The translations under genes were made by a program, and so were the position numbers. 64,000 nt of DNA from Diphasiastrum complanatum (lineage: Eukaryota; Streptophyta; Lycopodiopsida; Lycopodiales; Lycopodiaceae). The notes under the pieces are model-generated. The model did no database searches, was not told the DNA's origin, and saw nothing but the letters and a program-made list of their open reading frames with translations. Positions within the stretch are counted from its first letter, which is position 1. Each line of letters opens with the position of its first letter. Below are positions 48,743 through 60,635 of this stretch, piece by piece. The stretch covers positions 24,063,106 to 24,127,105 of the forward strand of contig CM055100.1 in NCBI GenBank assembly GCA_029204225.1, in the 5' to 3' direction.

Positions 48743-50650
48743 ATGGATTTCACTTAAAGAAACTTTCACAACTTGCTCCATAGGAGTTTCAATCCCTTTA
48801 CAATCTTTCATTCCAAACTTTTCTAATATGGAAGCAGCATATTTTAATTGACAAATGAAAGTAAAATCATTGCTTCTAGAGACTTCTATACCAAGTATGA
48901 AATTAAGAAGTCCTAGATCTACCATCTTGAATGTGAAAGTACTGTACTTTAGGACCATAAATGGATCTACAAAAGATCCACAAGAGTGATTGGATGCTTG
49001 TTTAACAATCTATCAAAAAACTAGTCATCAAAAAGTTGATCTAGATTGGCAATTTCAAACAACAAGCATTAACAATCAAAAGCATTGATCAACATTGAAA
49101 TCTGAGCCCACACATGTGTAATACAGGCTGTAGTACGGCCTTCAAGCTGAGAAATAAGTAGAAATTGATTTGGTTTCATTTGGATCACAAAAACTCAATG
49201 TACATAGTGAACTAGCTTGAGATTGCCAATGAGCTCCAAAAATATTCTATCTTCGCACTATGGGAGCTTGGAATACATAGCAAATTTGACTTCCTTCTTG
49301 AAGTTAGGTGGATTTCCAGCATGTAATAAGGAAGTTAACTCACTCTTCTTGCCCTAAAATGAAACCCTAGCCTAGATTGTAGGGTTATTTGCTACAAGCC
49401 TTTCTTTGTACTTATTAATGGATCCGTCTTGATTGTACTTCAATCTATAAATCCACTTAAAAAAAGTGGTTTCTTCTCATGTGGAAGATTTACAAGCTCC
49501 CAAGTTTGATTTTCCGTTAGCATCTTCCCAAGCTAATGACTTAATAGCATCTTCAAAATAAGATGGTTCTTCAAGCATAGTAGTCAAGAAAGTGTAGGAA
49601 GTGATAGGATTAGAATCTTCCCTTTGCTTGTCCTTCTCAGATATAGGTGAGCCTAGATGTCTCGACCTTGTGCCTTGTACATCTTCTTGGCCTTCTTGGA
49701 TCTTCAGATAGATCCTCAAAGTCTTTATCATCTTGAAGCTCCTCCTCGACCTTTGCAAGATTTTTGAAAATATGAGAGTTAGACAAGCTCTCATTCACTT
49801 TGGCATTGTGAGATTCATCAAAGAGAACATATCTACTTACCTTAACTTTCTTAGAGATAGGATCATAAATCCTATATCCCTTGCTACATTCCCTATAGCC
49901 AACAAAAATGCCTTTAAATGAAGTAGCATCTTCTTTCTTCCTTACTTCTAAAGGAATGTGGACATAACAAATACATCCAAAAACTTTCAAATCTTTTAGA
50001 TTTGGATTTTTGACATACAATTCTTCAAAGGGTGTGATTCCACCAATGGCACTATTAGAAGCCTATTACATAAACAATTGGCACAAGTAATGGCTTCTAC
50101 CCAAAATGAAATAGGTAGAGAGACACTAATATTAATGCTTTAGCACATTCGCATAAAGGTCTATTCTTTCTCTCGGCCACCCCATTTTGTTGGCAGGTGT
50201 AAGTACATGTGCCTCACAAAATCTCTCATTCTATTGGAGATGTACTCTCCTCCATTATCACATCTTAACACTTTGTTGCCAGCATTAAGTTGCTTTTCCA
50301 CAAGAGATGTAAACTTTACAAAGGAATCATACACTAAGCTTTTCTTACACAAAAGATAGATCCATGTGTCTTGTACAATCATCTATGAAGGTTACATACA
50401 TCAAAGCACCACTATTAGATTCATGTGAGAATGAATGTACATCTGAATGAATGTACATCTAAGTGAATAAGATCAAGAGGAGAGGTAGATCTATTCATAG
50501 ATCTCTTGAATGGTTGCTTATGTGTCTTGGATAGACCACAAGCTTCACAAAGCGTGCCACACTTGGATATGGATTTGGGAAGCCCGAATGCTAGCTCCTT
50601 GGAAATCATGGATAGTTAGGATGGTCTAACCTTCTGTGCCATAACTCCAC
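48719..50650 (-). pseudogene. Copia relic: pre-integrase, integrase, RT fragments
   Basis: Read leftwards: HVELWHRRLDHPN and CEACGLSKTHKQPF (50640-50520), LIHLDVHS, KVLRCDNGGEYISN (about 50270), VFGCICYVHIPLEVRKKEDA, GIFVGYRECSKGYRIYDP (about 49880), KWIYRLKYNQDGSINKYKER (RT fingers, about 49440), then FKMVDLGLLNFILGIEV and CQLKYAASILEKFGMKDCK (RT, 48930-48790). The middle of RT is replaced by an LTR-B fragment (48932-49372). Several stops and frame changes are present. It may represent the autonomous partner type of the gag-only family, but that is not shown. Confidence 0.75.
48932..49372 (-). repeat. Truncated family-B LTR (distal 440 bp) inside copia RT
   Basis: Nearly the same sequence as 50659-51108. 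On the minus strand it ends ...CAGTACTTTCACA at 48932, a proper LTR terminus. The promoter-proximal 260 bp of the LTR are missing. CACACATGTGT at 49110 replaces the palindrome. Confidence 0.7.
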
Positions 50651-50658
50651 GTGAGAAA

Positions 50659-51358
50659 TGTGAAAGTACTGTACTTTAGGACCATAAGTGGATCTACAAA
50701 AGATCCACAAGAGTGATTGGATGCTTTCTTAACAATCTATCCAAAAACTAGACACAAAAAAGTTGATCTAGATTGGCAATTTGACAAACAACAAGCATTA
50801 ACAATCAAAAGCATTGATCAACATTGAAATCCGAGCCCACACGTGTGTAATACAGGATGTAGTACGGCCTTCAACCTGAGAAACAAGTAGAAATTGATTT
50901 GGTTTCATTTGGATAACAAAAACTCAATGTACATAGTGAACTAGCTTGAGATTGCCAATGAGCTCCAAAAAGTTTCTATCTTCTCACTATGGGAGCTTGG
51001 AATACATAGCAAATTCGACTTCCTTTTTGAAGTTAGGTGGATTTCTAGCATGTAATAAGGAAGTTAACTCACCCTTCTTGCCCTAAAATGAAACCCTAGC
51101 CTAGATCCTAGACTTATGCTTGGTAGGTAGCTAGTTGGTCAAATTTTCACCTTAAACTTAGGTGTAGGTCCTATAAAGTAGGGATGACCACAAAATAGAC
51201 ATACCAACTCTCTTGAATTGACCTAACCTACATTAGGAGTGGGTTGACACGTGGAATCTTGGCCTCACATGTGTGGAATCCACTTATGTACAAAATTTAT
51301 ATTATACTACATAGTTTTTGATCAAGCTAGATTTGCCAATTTTTGACAATTCTTCACA
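50659..51358 (-). repeat. Complete family-B LTR (about 700 bp)
   Basis: On the minus strand it runs from TGTGAAGAATTGTC (51358) to TACTTTCACA (50659), with TGTGAA/TTCACA inverted ends like the family-A LTR. CACACGTGTG lies at 50838-50847 and GACACGTGG near 51246. The tract TTTGAGGAG lies just upstream on the minus strand, so this is a 3' LTR. It sits between the pre-integrase HVELWH block and a B-type internal region. Confidence 0.7.
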
Positions 51359-51369
51359 CTCCTCAAATA

Positions 51370-51900
51370 TAGCTTGATCTATTTACAACTCTCTTACTAG
51401 ATGAATGAAAGCTTTTAGAAATGTCTAAAAAGTCCAGCTACAAACAAGGAACTTTTGAGACTCCAATAGAGAATGATGTCCATGAAGGATCTTTCACCAC
51501 CTCTCAAAGGATCCCTTACAAGATTTTCCATAAATGTGTCATGTAGCACACTTCAAAAACTGTACATCATGCCAAGCCATGGATTTTAAGGCATTTTGTG
51601 CACTTGAAGATACATTAATTAAACTATTAAGTGCATACACAATGTTGCCAAACACAGTTTGTCTTGCTTGATCCATATGATTGAGCCTAGATGGCTCCAT
51701 CTTGATACTCAAGATTCTTCTTGGAGTCCTCAGGTCTTGAGCTTGATCCTCCACTTGACTTGACTCCAAAACATCAATGAATTGAATAAGGTGTTGATCC
51801 AAAGGTGCTTCTTCAAGTTTACAAATCTTCCACTCTTGAAAGATCACACTTCCACCATTGACAAATTCTTTGGTTGAAAACAACTAAATTCTACAATCCA
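51370..51900 (-). pseudogene. Internal end of gag-only family element, copy B3
   Basis: The minus-strand frame 51883-51539 and a following frame end with GERSFMDIILYWSLKSS (about 51510-51460), matching the C-terminal motif of the intact gag-tail protein. The LTR with PPT follows at 51358. Part of the longer frame (SQVEDQAQDLRTPRR, MEPSRLNHM) rather resembles the linker of a copia polyprotein, so the origin may be mixed. Confidence 0.5.
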
Positions 51901-51949
51901 TACTTGAAGAGCAAAACACTACCATTATTCCTATCATTGAAATAGGATA

Positions 51950-52572
51950 ATCTTTGGTCCTTACATTGGAATGATCATGCACAAATCTCTCAACAATAAA
52001 ATAAGTTTCTCCAACCTGTTCTCCACGAATTTAAGTCTAATATAAGTGAGAGAGATGACTCTCTCTCCTCTCTCTAGAACTTAGGACCCAATTTAGGGCA
52101 TCAGTAGTCTAAAATAGCCAATTTTGGCCTATATGTCCAAATAACATGATTTTGGTGTCATTTCAAAGGTCCTAAAGTTTGAGACTTTTTCAATATGAAA
52201 TATATACTAAAATAAAAGTATCTAGACCTCTTTCACACGTGTGAAAGGTTAGATCCAAAACTATGTACAAAAATTGCCAATTTAGGCCTCAAACTAGCTA
52301 GGAAATGTTGACAATTTTCACACTCCCTCTTCAAATTAACTTGCTAGTTTTACAACACTACTTTGCTCCAACCTAAGAATGATCTCTATCATGATAATAG
52401 ATCTCTTCTCAAGTGTTCTAATATGTACAATATGAAGTACAACATAATTGATATAAATAATAGTGTCCATATAGAATGCTTCACTATTTCTTACATCAAT
52501 TTTACATAGAATAATGAACAAGATACATGTTGGGAAAATGGTTTTTTGAAGTTTTGTTTTTAGGTTTTTCAA
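51950..52572 (-). mobile_element. Old relic of the gag-only family A (LTR plus protein C-terminus)
   Basis: The minus-strand frame 52572-52336 gives ILCKIDVRNSEAFYMDTI and EKRSIIMIEIILRLEQSS then VVKLAS, the last 60 or so residues of the 1030-residue protein with scattered substitutions. A tract GAAGAGGGAG and an LTR from 52322 (TGTGAAAATTGTCAACATTT) follow, with TTTCACACGTGTGAAA at 52231-52246. The LTR is cut at about 51950 and the body at 52572. Confidence 0.85.
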
Positions 52573-52822
52573 AAAAATTATTTCTCATTCTATTTAGCAT
52601 GCAAAGATGATCTTCTAACTTAACTAGTCATGCAACTATGATAAATAATTAACACATTGAAACCTTATTTTCCTTTTATGGTCTCACATCCTTATATTTT
52701 AGTTGTTAGTTTGTTATGGAAGGTAACCAAGAGGGAAAAAAATTGGGAAAATGGTCTTTTGAAATTTTCTTTTAATGTTTTTCAAAAAAATTATATTTCT
52801 CATTCTATTTATCATGCAAAGA
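52534..52822. repeat. Direct repeat of about 80 bp, two copies
   Basis: 52534-52612 and 52744-52822 share GGGAAAATGG, TTTTTCAAAAAAATTAT and TTTCTCATTCTATTTA. The left copy overlaps the break point of the family-A relic. Confidence 0.65.
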
Positions 52823-52829
52823 ATATAGT

Positions 52830-54362
52830 ACTTGATAGTAAGCATATGCTTAGGGCACTCTACAAACAATCAGTAGAATCAGGTGAAAGCGTAGAGTTGA
52901 CCATTAAACTAGTTGGGCTCAGTGGGTTTTTTCTTTGATGTTTTTACGCCCTTCACAACTTATTCTTTTATTTCAGACCTATTCCATTTATTAGAAATTT
53001 TGTGAACCAAATCCCAAACCTGAAATAAAGAAGCAACTACAATGAATACTCAATTAAAAAAAAAATTCTTCGAAAAAACTAGATAAAAGATACAAAGAAC
53101 AATGAAGAGGAAGGACAAATAATAGGACATGAGATTGTGCTCTATCAACCTCCTAATACTAAGATAGCACAAGAGAAAGCAATTTTACCAAAAGCTTCTC
53201 TTGCTATAGAAGAAAATATTGAAAAAATACTGAATAGAAATTTTAATCAGTTGCATGTCTAAAGTTCTAAAATCTAAACCTCATTTCCTTGTTTAGTTTT
53301 TTGTTATTTCCACTTTGTAGCCATTCTCGTGCATGCTAGTTACGATTAAATGCTCTTCATGAAAGCAAGACTCTCTGCCTCTATGTCAAAGGTTAATGCA
53401 ATATCCCAACTTTGTGCTCCATTGCATAGTTATAACTGGGAATGATAGAACTTGGCTCATAAGAAGTTGGGTAAAACACTTCTCGAACTATGGAGATTGG
53501 AAGGTTTTTTTGTTGTTTGCAAGCATGAGCATGATGGTGACTAACCATTTGGGGAAACATGACCTATCAAGCTCCAGCTGTTCTCAAACTACAATCTCTA
53601 TGAATGCACTTTAAATTGTCTGTGCAGCAATTTAAACTCTTTATTTTCACCCCGCACGGCTAATTTGTAAGTCACCCTTTCCCCCCCACATGAGAATATC
53701 AATAATAATAATAAGAATAAATTCAATTTTTCAAAACATTCTGATCCGAAACTCTATAACTCTGAAACTGATCGAGAACACAGTGCACCTATGATTGGGA
53801 TATATCCAAATTCACAAATTTAATTTGAGAAGTTGGAGATGTTACTAGGTGATGCAAAGAGAAAAGTCAAAGGATCCATAATAAGACATGCCTTGCTAAT
53901 CAATGGAGAATTGTCATGATGTATCTGGCGATTCATTGACATGATCCCTCAAGCATAGTTGTTTCTTAAGTTTCCTGATGATAAACATATAATCGAATTT
54001 TAATGATAGGACAAATGAGAAGCGATTTTTTCTAAAGAGCCTGTCATTTCAGCAGAAAATTTAAACAAGTACCCTAGATTGTATTTATACAAGTTAACGT
54101 TTCTGTTTATGTTCATATGCACATAGGAGGCATGTGCTTTGACTTTGACTTGCCTCACAGACTACCTCCAACTTGAATGCATAGTCTTGCCTTTGTAAGG
54201 CAAGGCCAAAATTGAAAGGATGAAAATGCAGAGCAGTCTAAATTTTAGACGGCAAGCCTTTAGAATAAAGGCAGCATAAAAGGAAACCATGAATTCTTCA
54301 TCAGAAACGTGCAAACCAGAGCATCGGTATATATATAATTTTTTTGATATGATTTCACATGA
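52830..54362. other. No recognised gene
   Basis: AT-rich and without recognisable coding sequence. The last part is presumably the 3' UTR/flank of the small minus-strand gene. Confidence 0.4.
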
Positions 54363-55216
54363 TCACCTTCTTTTTCTTTTTCTGTTCTCATTTTCACGGT
54401 TGATTAGCGAAAACTTATCAAGCACAGCTTGTCTTCCTTTTCTCTGGAATGCAGATGCTCTGCTGTCGCCGAAGTCCTCAATCGCTTCTTCAATGTCTTC
54501 TTCATCGTCACCTTTATTTCTTTTTAAGCTCTTCTGAGAAGCAGTTGAAACGTTGCTGTTGTGGTTCTTTACCTGTTTGGCAGACGGTAGCTTTGCTCTT
54601 AAGGTTTTCTCTAAAGCACTCATTGTACGTGTAACTTGGGAATGAGGCACGTACTTTGCTCCCAAACCTAACCTGCAACATGAAACAATCTGACATCAAT
54701 TGTGCAAACTTGGAACTGCATGGCCAACCAAGCAGAAAAATCTACAATCCTCCAATATCAATTCTGCCTGTTTTGAAATCCATTGTTTGGAAACTTTGCT
54801 CAATTTTGCTAACACAGCTAATTCAGATTTTGAATCATGCACACACATATGCTGACATCTGTGAATTTGATATACCAAGCTGAACAGTGGCAAGTCGACA
54901 GGGATATCAGACACTGCGTGAGCTTCAACTTTCTTATCTCTATCACACCTGGATAGGAGTTGCTGATAGTACAATATACCAGTGGAGGAACTTTGGCAGT
55001 TTATTGGACTTCCAACTGCTCCAACATTATAAACATAAACGCTCTCATGGTTCTTGGCACATGCCTACAACTGTGCAAGCTCATAAAAATCATGATAAAT
55101 AGTTAAATTAGTGTGCAAGAAAATCACCTGGAAGGACGTATCTCCTGCTCGCCCAACCCGTCTTCTATTTCCTCGCCTTCATCTCCGCCAGTCATATTTC
55201 TAAGCCATCCCTTGGC
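54363..55216 (-). CDS. Small charged, probably nucleolar protein, last two exons (5' part missing)
   Basis: Exons 55216-55128 and 54672-54363 join across a GT-AG intron in phase 2 to 132 residues plus stop. Visible: AKGWLRNM, an acidic stretch, the motif RPSRLGLGAKYVPHSQ created across the splice junction, a basic helix (ALEKTLRAKLPSAKQ), DDEEDIEEAIEDFGDSRASAF and a Lys/Arg-rich end (RENENRKRKRR), a likely nuclear/nucleolar signal. The R-LGLGAK followed by acidic, ESR-like and basic blocks recalls eukaryotic DUF3245-type proteins; this is from memory and unverified. The acceptor before 55216 (GATACAG) shows at least one upstream exon, which I could not find; TIR and LINE insertions lie upstream. 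Confidence 0.65.
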
Positions 55217-55360
55217 CTGTATCAAAATATTTTCTAAAATAGCTGCTATAATTTAAATCCAAGGAGAGCCACTAATTTATTATTGCTTCAACTATAACAA
55301 CTATACTCTGCATCAAGGATTGCAGACAAGCAGTATCTTCCTAGCCAGCCAACAAAAATA

Positions 55361-55383
55361 AAGAGAGAGAGAGAGAGAGAGAG
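55361..55383. repeat. Short (GA)n microsatellite
   Basis: About 11 GA units upstream of the small minus-strand gene. Confidence 0.85.
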
Positions 55384-55602
55384 CTTTATTAACGTCTTTT
55401 CCATGCCAAAAGGCATATAACATAAAAGAGTACATGTATTTCAAGTACGTGGTGCAAATAGGGGCATGTGAAACATTTCCAATAACAGTAAAGAAAAACA
55501 TATATGAAGAATAACTGCTAATAACAAAATGGATATCGAACAAGAGTAGCTGAATACATATGTAAGTACGATGGTAATGGTATATATATGATATATGTAT
55601 AG

Positions 55603-56412
55603 CTTAGTTGCCCGTTCTGGAACGGAACGCGTTCTGGATCGCGTTCCGTTCCGGAACGATGCCCTCAAAAAAAATAAATACGTTTTTTTACAAAGGGTTA
55701 ATTATCACTTCCGTAAAATAGAGGAACTGCCACGCAGTGCTCATAAGGTATTCAAAAGGTATTCTCCATAATAGTTTGATCAAAAAAAATTGTTACGACT
55801 GCCAAGGAAAGTTTTCTTCCTCATTCCCCCTAATTCAGAGAGGCACCGCTATTTTCTCATCGTTGTATATCATTTTTTCTTTCTCATTCTCCAACACACA
55901 AACTGTAAACGCCCCAGGGTTGAAAAATCCAAAGGTAACAGCACTAAGAGCAAGGGGGGCTCCGCTCTACGTCAATCAAGATCAAGGGCACTTGAAATTT
56001 CTCAAAGATGATACTTCCCAGTACTCAGCGAATGATATGCACTATTTGAAAGTTATATCCTCAGCAGCATACTCCAGAAAACAAAGCAATAAATTGTCAG
56101 TTGAGTGAGGATCTCATGCTCATCTTTTGTCCGTGGGTAAGATGAAAAAACTTCCACTCTTCTGCTGATTCGCACCATAAATTTTTATGTTATGAGCCAT
56201 CCAGGATGCGCAATGTTCATTGTTCAGTTAAGTTTCTCCAACACACAAACTGTAGACGCCCCAGGATTACAACCGCCATTTACTCATCGTCATATATCAT
56301 TTTTTTTTAATTTACATTAACAGTTATTCGTTCCGACCCAGTACGTTCCGGAACGTACGGAACGGACGGAACGGAATGTTCCGACCCATTTTGGTCGGAA
56401 CGGGCTTCTAAG
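55603..56412. mobile_element. Non-autonomous TIR element, about 810 bp (hAT-like)
   Basis: The left end reads CTTAGTTGCCCGTTCTGGAACG; the right end on the opposite strand reads CTTAGAAGCCCGTTCCGACC. GGAACG/CGTTCC words are clustered next to both ends (55616-55660 and 56330-56400), typical of subterminal binding repeats. Flanks ATGTATAG and ATGTAGAA could be a worn 8-bp target duplication. Inside, CTCCAACACACAAACTGTARACGCCCCAGG occurs twice (about 55889 and 56237). No transposase is encoded. Confidence 0.6.
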
Positions 56413-56429
56413 ATGTAGAAAGATATAAT

Positions 56430-59350
56430 GGAGACTATAGCTGGAGGTACATCTGATACATGCTGAGGAATTCGTCGACGTCGTCTATCACCATGTGTCT
56501 CCTCATGTAGGTGGCTCTACAAACAAAAGAAATCTGGGTAGGATGTCATCTCTGGTCTCTATGTCGAGAATCATCGTCAACCCCATTGTCCTCTAAGTCT
56601 ACATCAAATCTGTAATCTCCTACGAGAGAAGGATGTGATCTGGAGTTGTGTATCAGGGTGACTCGGCTGAACTAGCTGACATAGATTCCGTCGTAGTAGT
56701 GACATCTCCCCGATCATGAGTGCAACATGGCGTGGATCCTCATACGTTATAATGGACCTCAGTGTGATAGGTGCATCTCGAAAAAGACTGATATCTCCCT
56801 CTACTCTCATAATATAATGGGGATCTAAATAAGATGTGCTCCTCAAATTTGAACTCAGAAAGTGAACACGTCTAGCAAATCCGCTCCTCTTGTGGAGTAC
56901 TATGAAATCGTCCAGTTTCAATGACAAGCTGATGTGATGAAACTCGGCACTGGCCCAATATGAATCTCAGACCATGTGATATTTCTGAATCCAAATAGCG
57001 TGGTAGAACTGGGAACCCTACTACCGAGGTAGCCTTGCCATGCTCGACCCAAATATGCTCTATATAGGAACCGTCTGATGTAGTCATGAATGCCCAACTG
57101 AAGGTCCGTGACAAAAATGCCAAGTGTGTCAAGTAAATAAGAGGCCTAGAAAAACCATGATAGTTGAAAACCTTGACTATGAAGATGTTGAGATGAGGTG
57201 AGTGTTACTTGTGTATCTCTGCTCATCCAGGGGAGGCAATCTAACTGTTCGAATATATGTGATGAGATGAAAGATGCCATCAAGTTGCATGGGTAGATCG
57301 ACAAACTTAGCCAAAATGACATGATGTGGGAAGGGGTTAGCCCCATATGTGATAACATAAGGATCTGCAAGCATGAGATACTAGACCAATCAAATGAAGA
57401 AAGACCTATATACTATGCCTCTGTTGCATAGAATATAGTGGGGGTAACAAGAGTATCAAAGAGACGACACTTACTCGTGACATCCCGAATAAACCTTCGA
57501 AGATAGAACCTCTCTAGTTGGACAAGGGAAGCATGACCCTTCCCAAGTCTAGATATAGCAACATGTCTCATACCAAATACAAGACCAATAAAGAGGACTC
57601 CTAAGTAAGTGTAGGATGATACAACCTCTAGTGGCTATCTGTCGAAGATAAGCTCTTGTCTTCGCATGAAAGGCCCTAAGACCACAATCCTGGTCTTTGT
57701 AGTATTAACCCCCAATCCCCATCTGGTGCAAAAAGTATGAAGACTATCTAGTTGTCTTTGTAGGCCCTCTCTAGTCATAGAGACTAGGGACACAACATCT
57801 ACATAAAGGAGGATGGCAATCAGAATGTCTCCAAGTCTGCAACCTGTAACACCGCACTACTCAATGACTCTCTCAAGCTCATCAATATACAGTCCAAAGA
57901 ATGTGGGGGAGAGTGAGCAACCCTGCTTCAACCCAATGGTGCTCCATATGTGGTCTGAGATGCTGGCGCCCCTCCAAAAGCAACCAAGGACTCACTCCTA
58001 AAGTGCCATCACTGCTAGGATTGTATCAGTGAAGAATCCAAAATCACATGACCGTTGGATGAGAAGGGAACATGGGACAGAGTCAAAGGCCTTCTGAAGT
58101 CAACAAAATAACATCAAACCATTTGTCTCCTATGTCTGGCTTCCTTGATGATAATAGCACGAAGAGTGAAGACATGGTCTGTAGTGGACCAGCGATTGCC
58201 GCGACCCAAAGCATGCAATCTCCTGATCTTTGCCTCAGAACTTACCGCTAATTGAAGAATAGTGCCATACAGCTTTGCGATAACGTGCCCAATCAGGTTA
58301 CCAGCCAATTCAAATCAGCCGATCCATCTAGCTTGAACCGATTCGAATTTCGAACCAGCCTGCTTGTTCAAATCGGGGAAAAAAAAGATTTAATGTTTTT
58401 TTTGGTTTTTTTAGTTCCTAAGCCCTTCTTATAAAAACAGTTTTTAAATGCTATTTACAACGCTCTATATAGTACTACTAGTAGCTATTGTGTTCGTGAC
58501 ACATGCATCAATTTGTCTACATGTTGAGCAATTTGAGTTTTGAACAAAAACTTATGCAATTGAACAAATATGAATGATGTATTCTGAAAAAGGCCAAAGT
58601 CCAACTTCATGAATCATTAGCGGACCAAAAGTGATAAAAGTTCAAATACAAATCAGAATACTCAAAATTCTTATCCCTATAAACAATTAAAACTAGTAAT
58701 CAACAATGAATCAATTTTTTTGCCAGTTCAGACTGGCTCCAAACGATTCAAACCGCAATTCGAGGTTCAAACCGTGGTTCGTGGTAACTATGCCGATCGT
58801 GATAATACGATAGTTACCAAGATTCATGGGTCACCATTTTTGTGAATAGGATGGATAATATTAGTACACCAGGAGGATGGAAAAGCAAACAGCATGATTG
58901 AGTAAAGTGGCTACGAGGGGAGAAAGTGGGGTAGCAGCATGAATCAACAATTTGGCCTCAAGGTCCTCAAAAAGTCTTCAACCTCTTGATGGCCACGCAG
59001 GCCATGTCAGAGGTGAAGGTGAATTCATATGGACTTGGAGAGATAGAGATAGGTGAATGACTGGGTATAGTGTATAATGAAGTAGCATATGTCATCCAGA
59101 AGTGTAAGTCGTCAAGGAGGGGAGGTGAGGCGCAAGGAATGAACACACACCAAAAGGCACCTGTGGAAGAAATATGTAGAGAGTCAACAAGGTGTTTCCC
59201 TTCTTGTTCTTCGAAGGCACGCCTTTTGCTGTGAAGTGTACGGTGGAGAGATTGACAAGCAGTATCAAGGGGTGGACAGGTAGGTTGGGTTGAGGGGGAA
59301 GCAACGGATGAGAGTTGGATGGGGGAGGGGCAGCGTAGGAATATTGTCAA
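56430..59350 (-). pseudogene. LINE (non-LTR retrotransposon) ORF2 relic
   Basis: Minus strand, read right to left: ACVAIKRLKTFEDLEAKLL (about 59000, endonuclease-RT linker), TNIIHPIHKNGDP (about 58850), then a TIR insertion, IGHVIAKLYGTILQLAV and STTDHVFTLRAII (58290-58150), FVDFR (RT palm A), GAPASQ/HSPPHSLDCI (RT domain 5 region, about 57950-57880), LQRQ-like and DGDWGLILQRPGLWS region (57740-57660), and C-terminal LRFILGQCRVSSHQLVIETGRF then EERIC (about 56960-56875), the Cys-rich end of plant LINEs. Multiple frameshifts and stops. No poly-A end or target duplication was identified. Confidence 0.75.
58294..58790. mobile_element. Non-autonomous TIR element inside the LINE, about 500 bp
   Basis: Left end CAGGTTACCAGCCAATTC; right end on the opposite strand TAGTTACCACGAACCACGG. 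Words like GATTCGAA, TTCGAACC and GGTTCGTGG are repeated near both ends. LINE coding stops at ...NYR on the right and resumes at IGHVIAKLY on the left, and TGCCCAAT versus TGCCGATC flank the element as a worn 8-bp duplication of the LINE codons. Related in its end (TAGTTRCC) to the elements at 55603 and 60636. Confidence 0.65.
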
Positions 59351-59389
59351 CGCGGTGGGAGGGCTGGACTAAAAACCAGGTGGAGGACC

Positions 59390-60169
59390 AAGATGCTACA
59401 AGGAGGTAGAAATGACCCCGACCAGTGAGCCACAAACAACGGACAGGGAGGAGGTAGGATGAAAAAATAAGCTATGTTTTGAACAGTAAGGAGTAGGCAA
59501 AAAAGAGGGAAGTGGAGGGTCGATCATATAGTTTCAGGTAGGGGAATGGATCGAGTATTAGAATTGGGATAAATGCACGCTGGCCGAGGCGAGTTGCTGT
59601 GCAAGAGGAAAGAAGGTCCAGGGCTTTTTACAAGGCTGTATAAAGATTATAGTAGGCAGCAAAGGGCAGGTTACAATGTGTAAGAGGGAATGTGTGCAAA
59701 TGGAAGCTGAAAATGGAAATAGATGACAAGAGCAGCAGGTTTACTGTAGATGGACACAAGAGCAGCAGATTTACTGTCGATGGAGTCGATAATCGTGATG
59801 AAGTTGACAGCCAGAAAAAAGGTTCACAATAAGGTAGGGGGAGATCTGTAAATAGTCAAGGAGTAAAATAGCAGCAATGGAGGAGAAAAAAAACGAAAAT
59901 GCACAAAATGGGAGGAAAAAGAAATGTGAATCACAAAAGGACACATTGAACAAATCACAAGAGGATGGAAACACAAAATGGGTGGGCCAAAAAAGAAGGC
60001 ACGCAAGTAGTTATGGATTAGAGAATGGGCAGCAAACAAAAATGAGTAAGAGTAACAATCAGCAACAAGAGAGGCAATGATGAAGGGAAGACAAAGAGAA
60101 AATTGGGAAAAGATAACAAATGGACAAGAAAGAGGAAGAAAAGTAAATGAGCTAGGAAAGCCCGGGAAT
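59390..60169 (-). other. Probable copia leader, no gene
   Basis: It lies on the inner side of the LTR/PBS at 60170-60523 and is purine-rich on the plus strand. No gag motif was found. It borders the LINE relic near 59350. Confidence 0.35.
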
Positions 60170-60523
60170 GTACTCTGATACTATGAACTCGATTGAAAAC
60201 TTGGCATCACATCAAGCACAACATAGATAGTGAATGATGATTTTCATGACATATTATTAGAGAACTAATCCCCTATGAAAAAGAGTAATGCCTCTCCTAC
60301 AAAGAGACCCTAGCACACTGATCAAGGGCACCCTGTGAGTTGGTCAACACCATCTAGTCCATCTGTGCCACTTCTTGAAGAGACTAAAAGTGAAACTTAA
60401 AAACATCTAAAAATGAGCTTTTAAACAACCGTGGGTCCCAAATTACATAAGCAAGACAAGTGCCTGTAACGTGAAATGATACAATGTTGTAGCATACATC
60501 AAAAATATTTGGTAGACCCAACA
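60170..60523 (-). mobile_element. Copia 5' LTR with worn PBS
   Basis: On the minus strand the LTR runs from TGTTGGGTCTACC (60523) to CGAGTTCA (60184), with TG...CA ends. It is followed by TAGTATCAGAGTAC (60183-60170), a primer site with one early mismatch. No second LTR was found. Confidence 0.5.
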
Positions 60524-60635
60524 CTAAGGAAGAAACTTAGATTACCTCCACAAACTTTCACACGAAAACAAGAATTACAAAAAATAGATTGCATCCTTTG
60601 ATTTTGCTTATTTGGTAACCAATATAGCCTATCAG

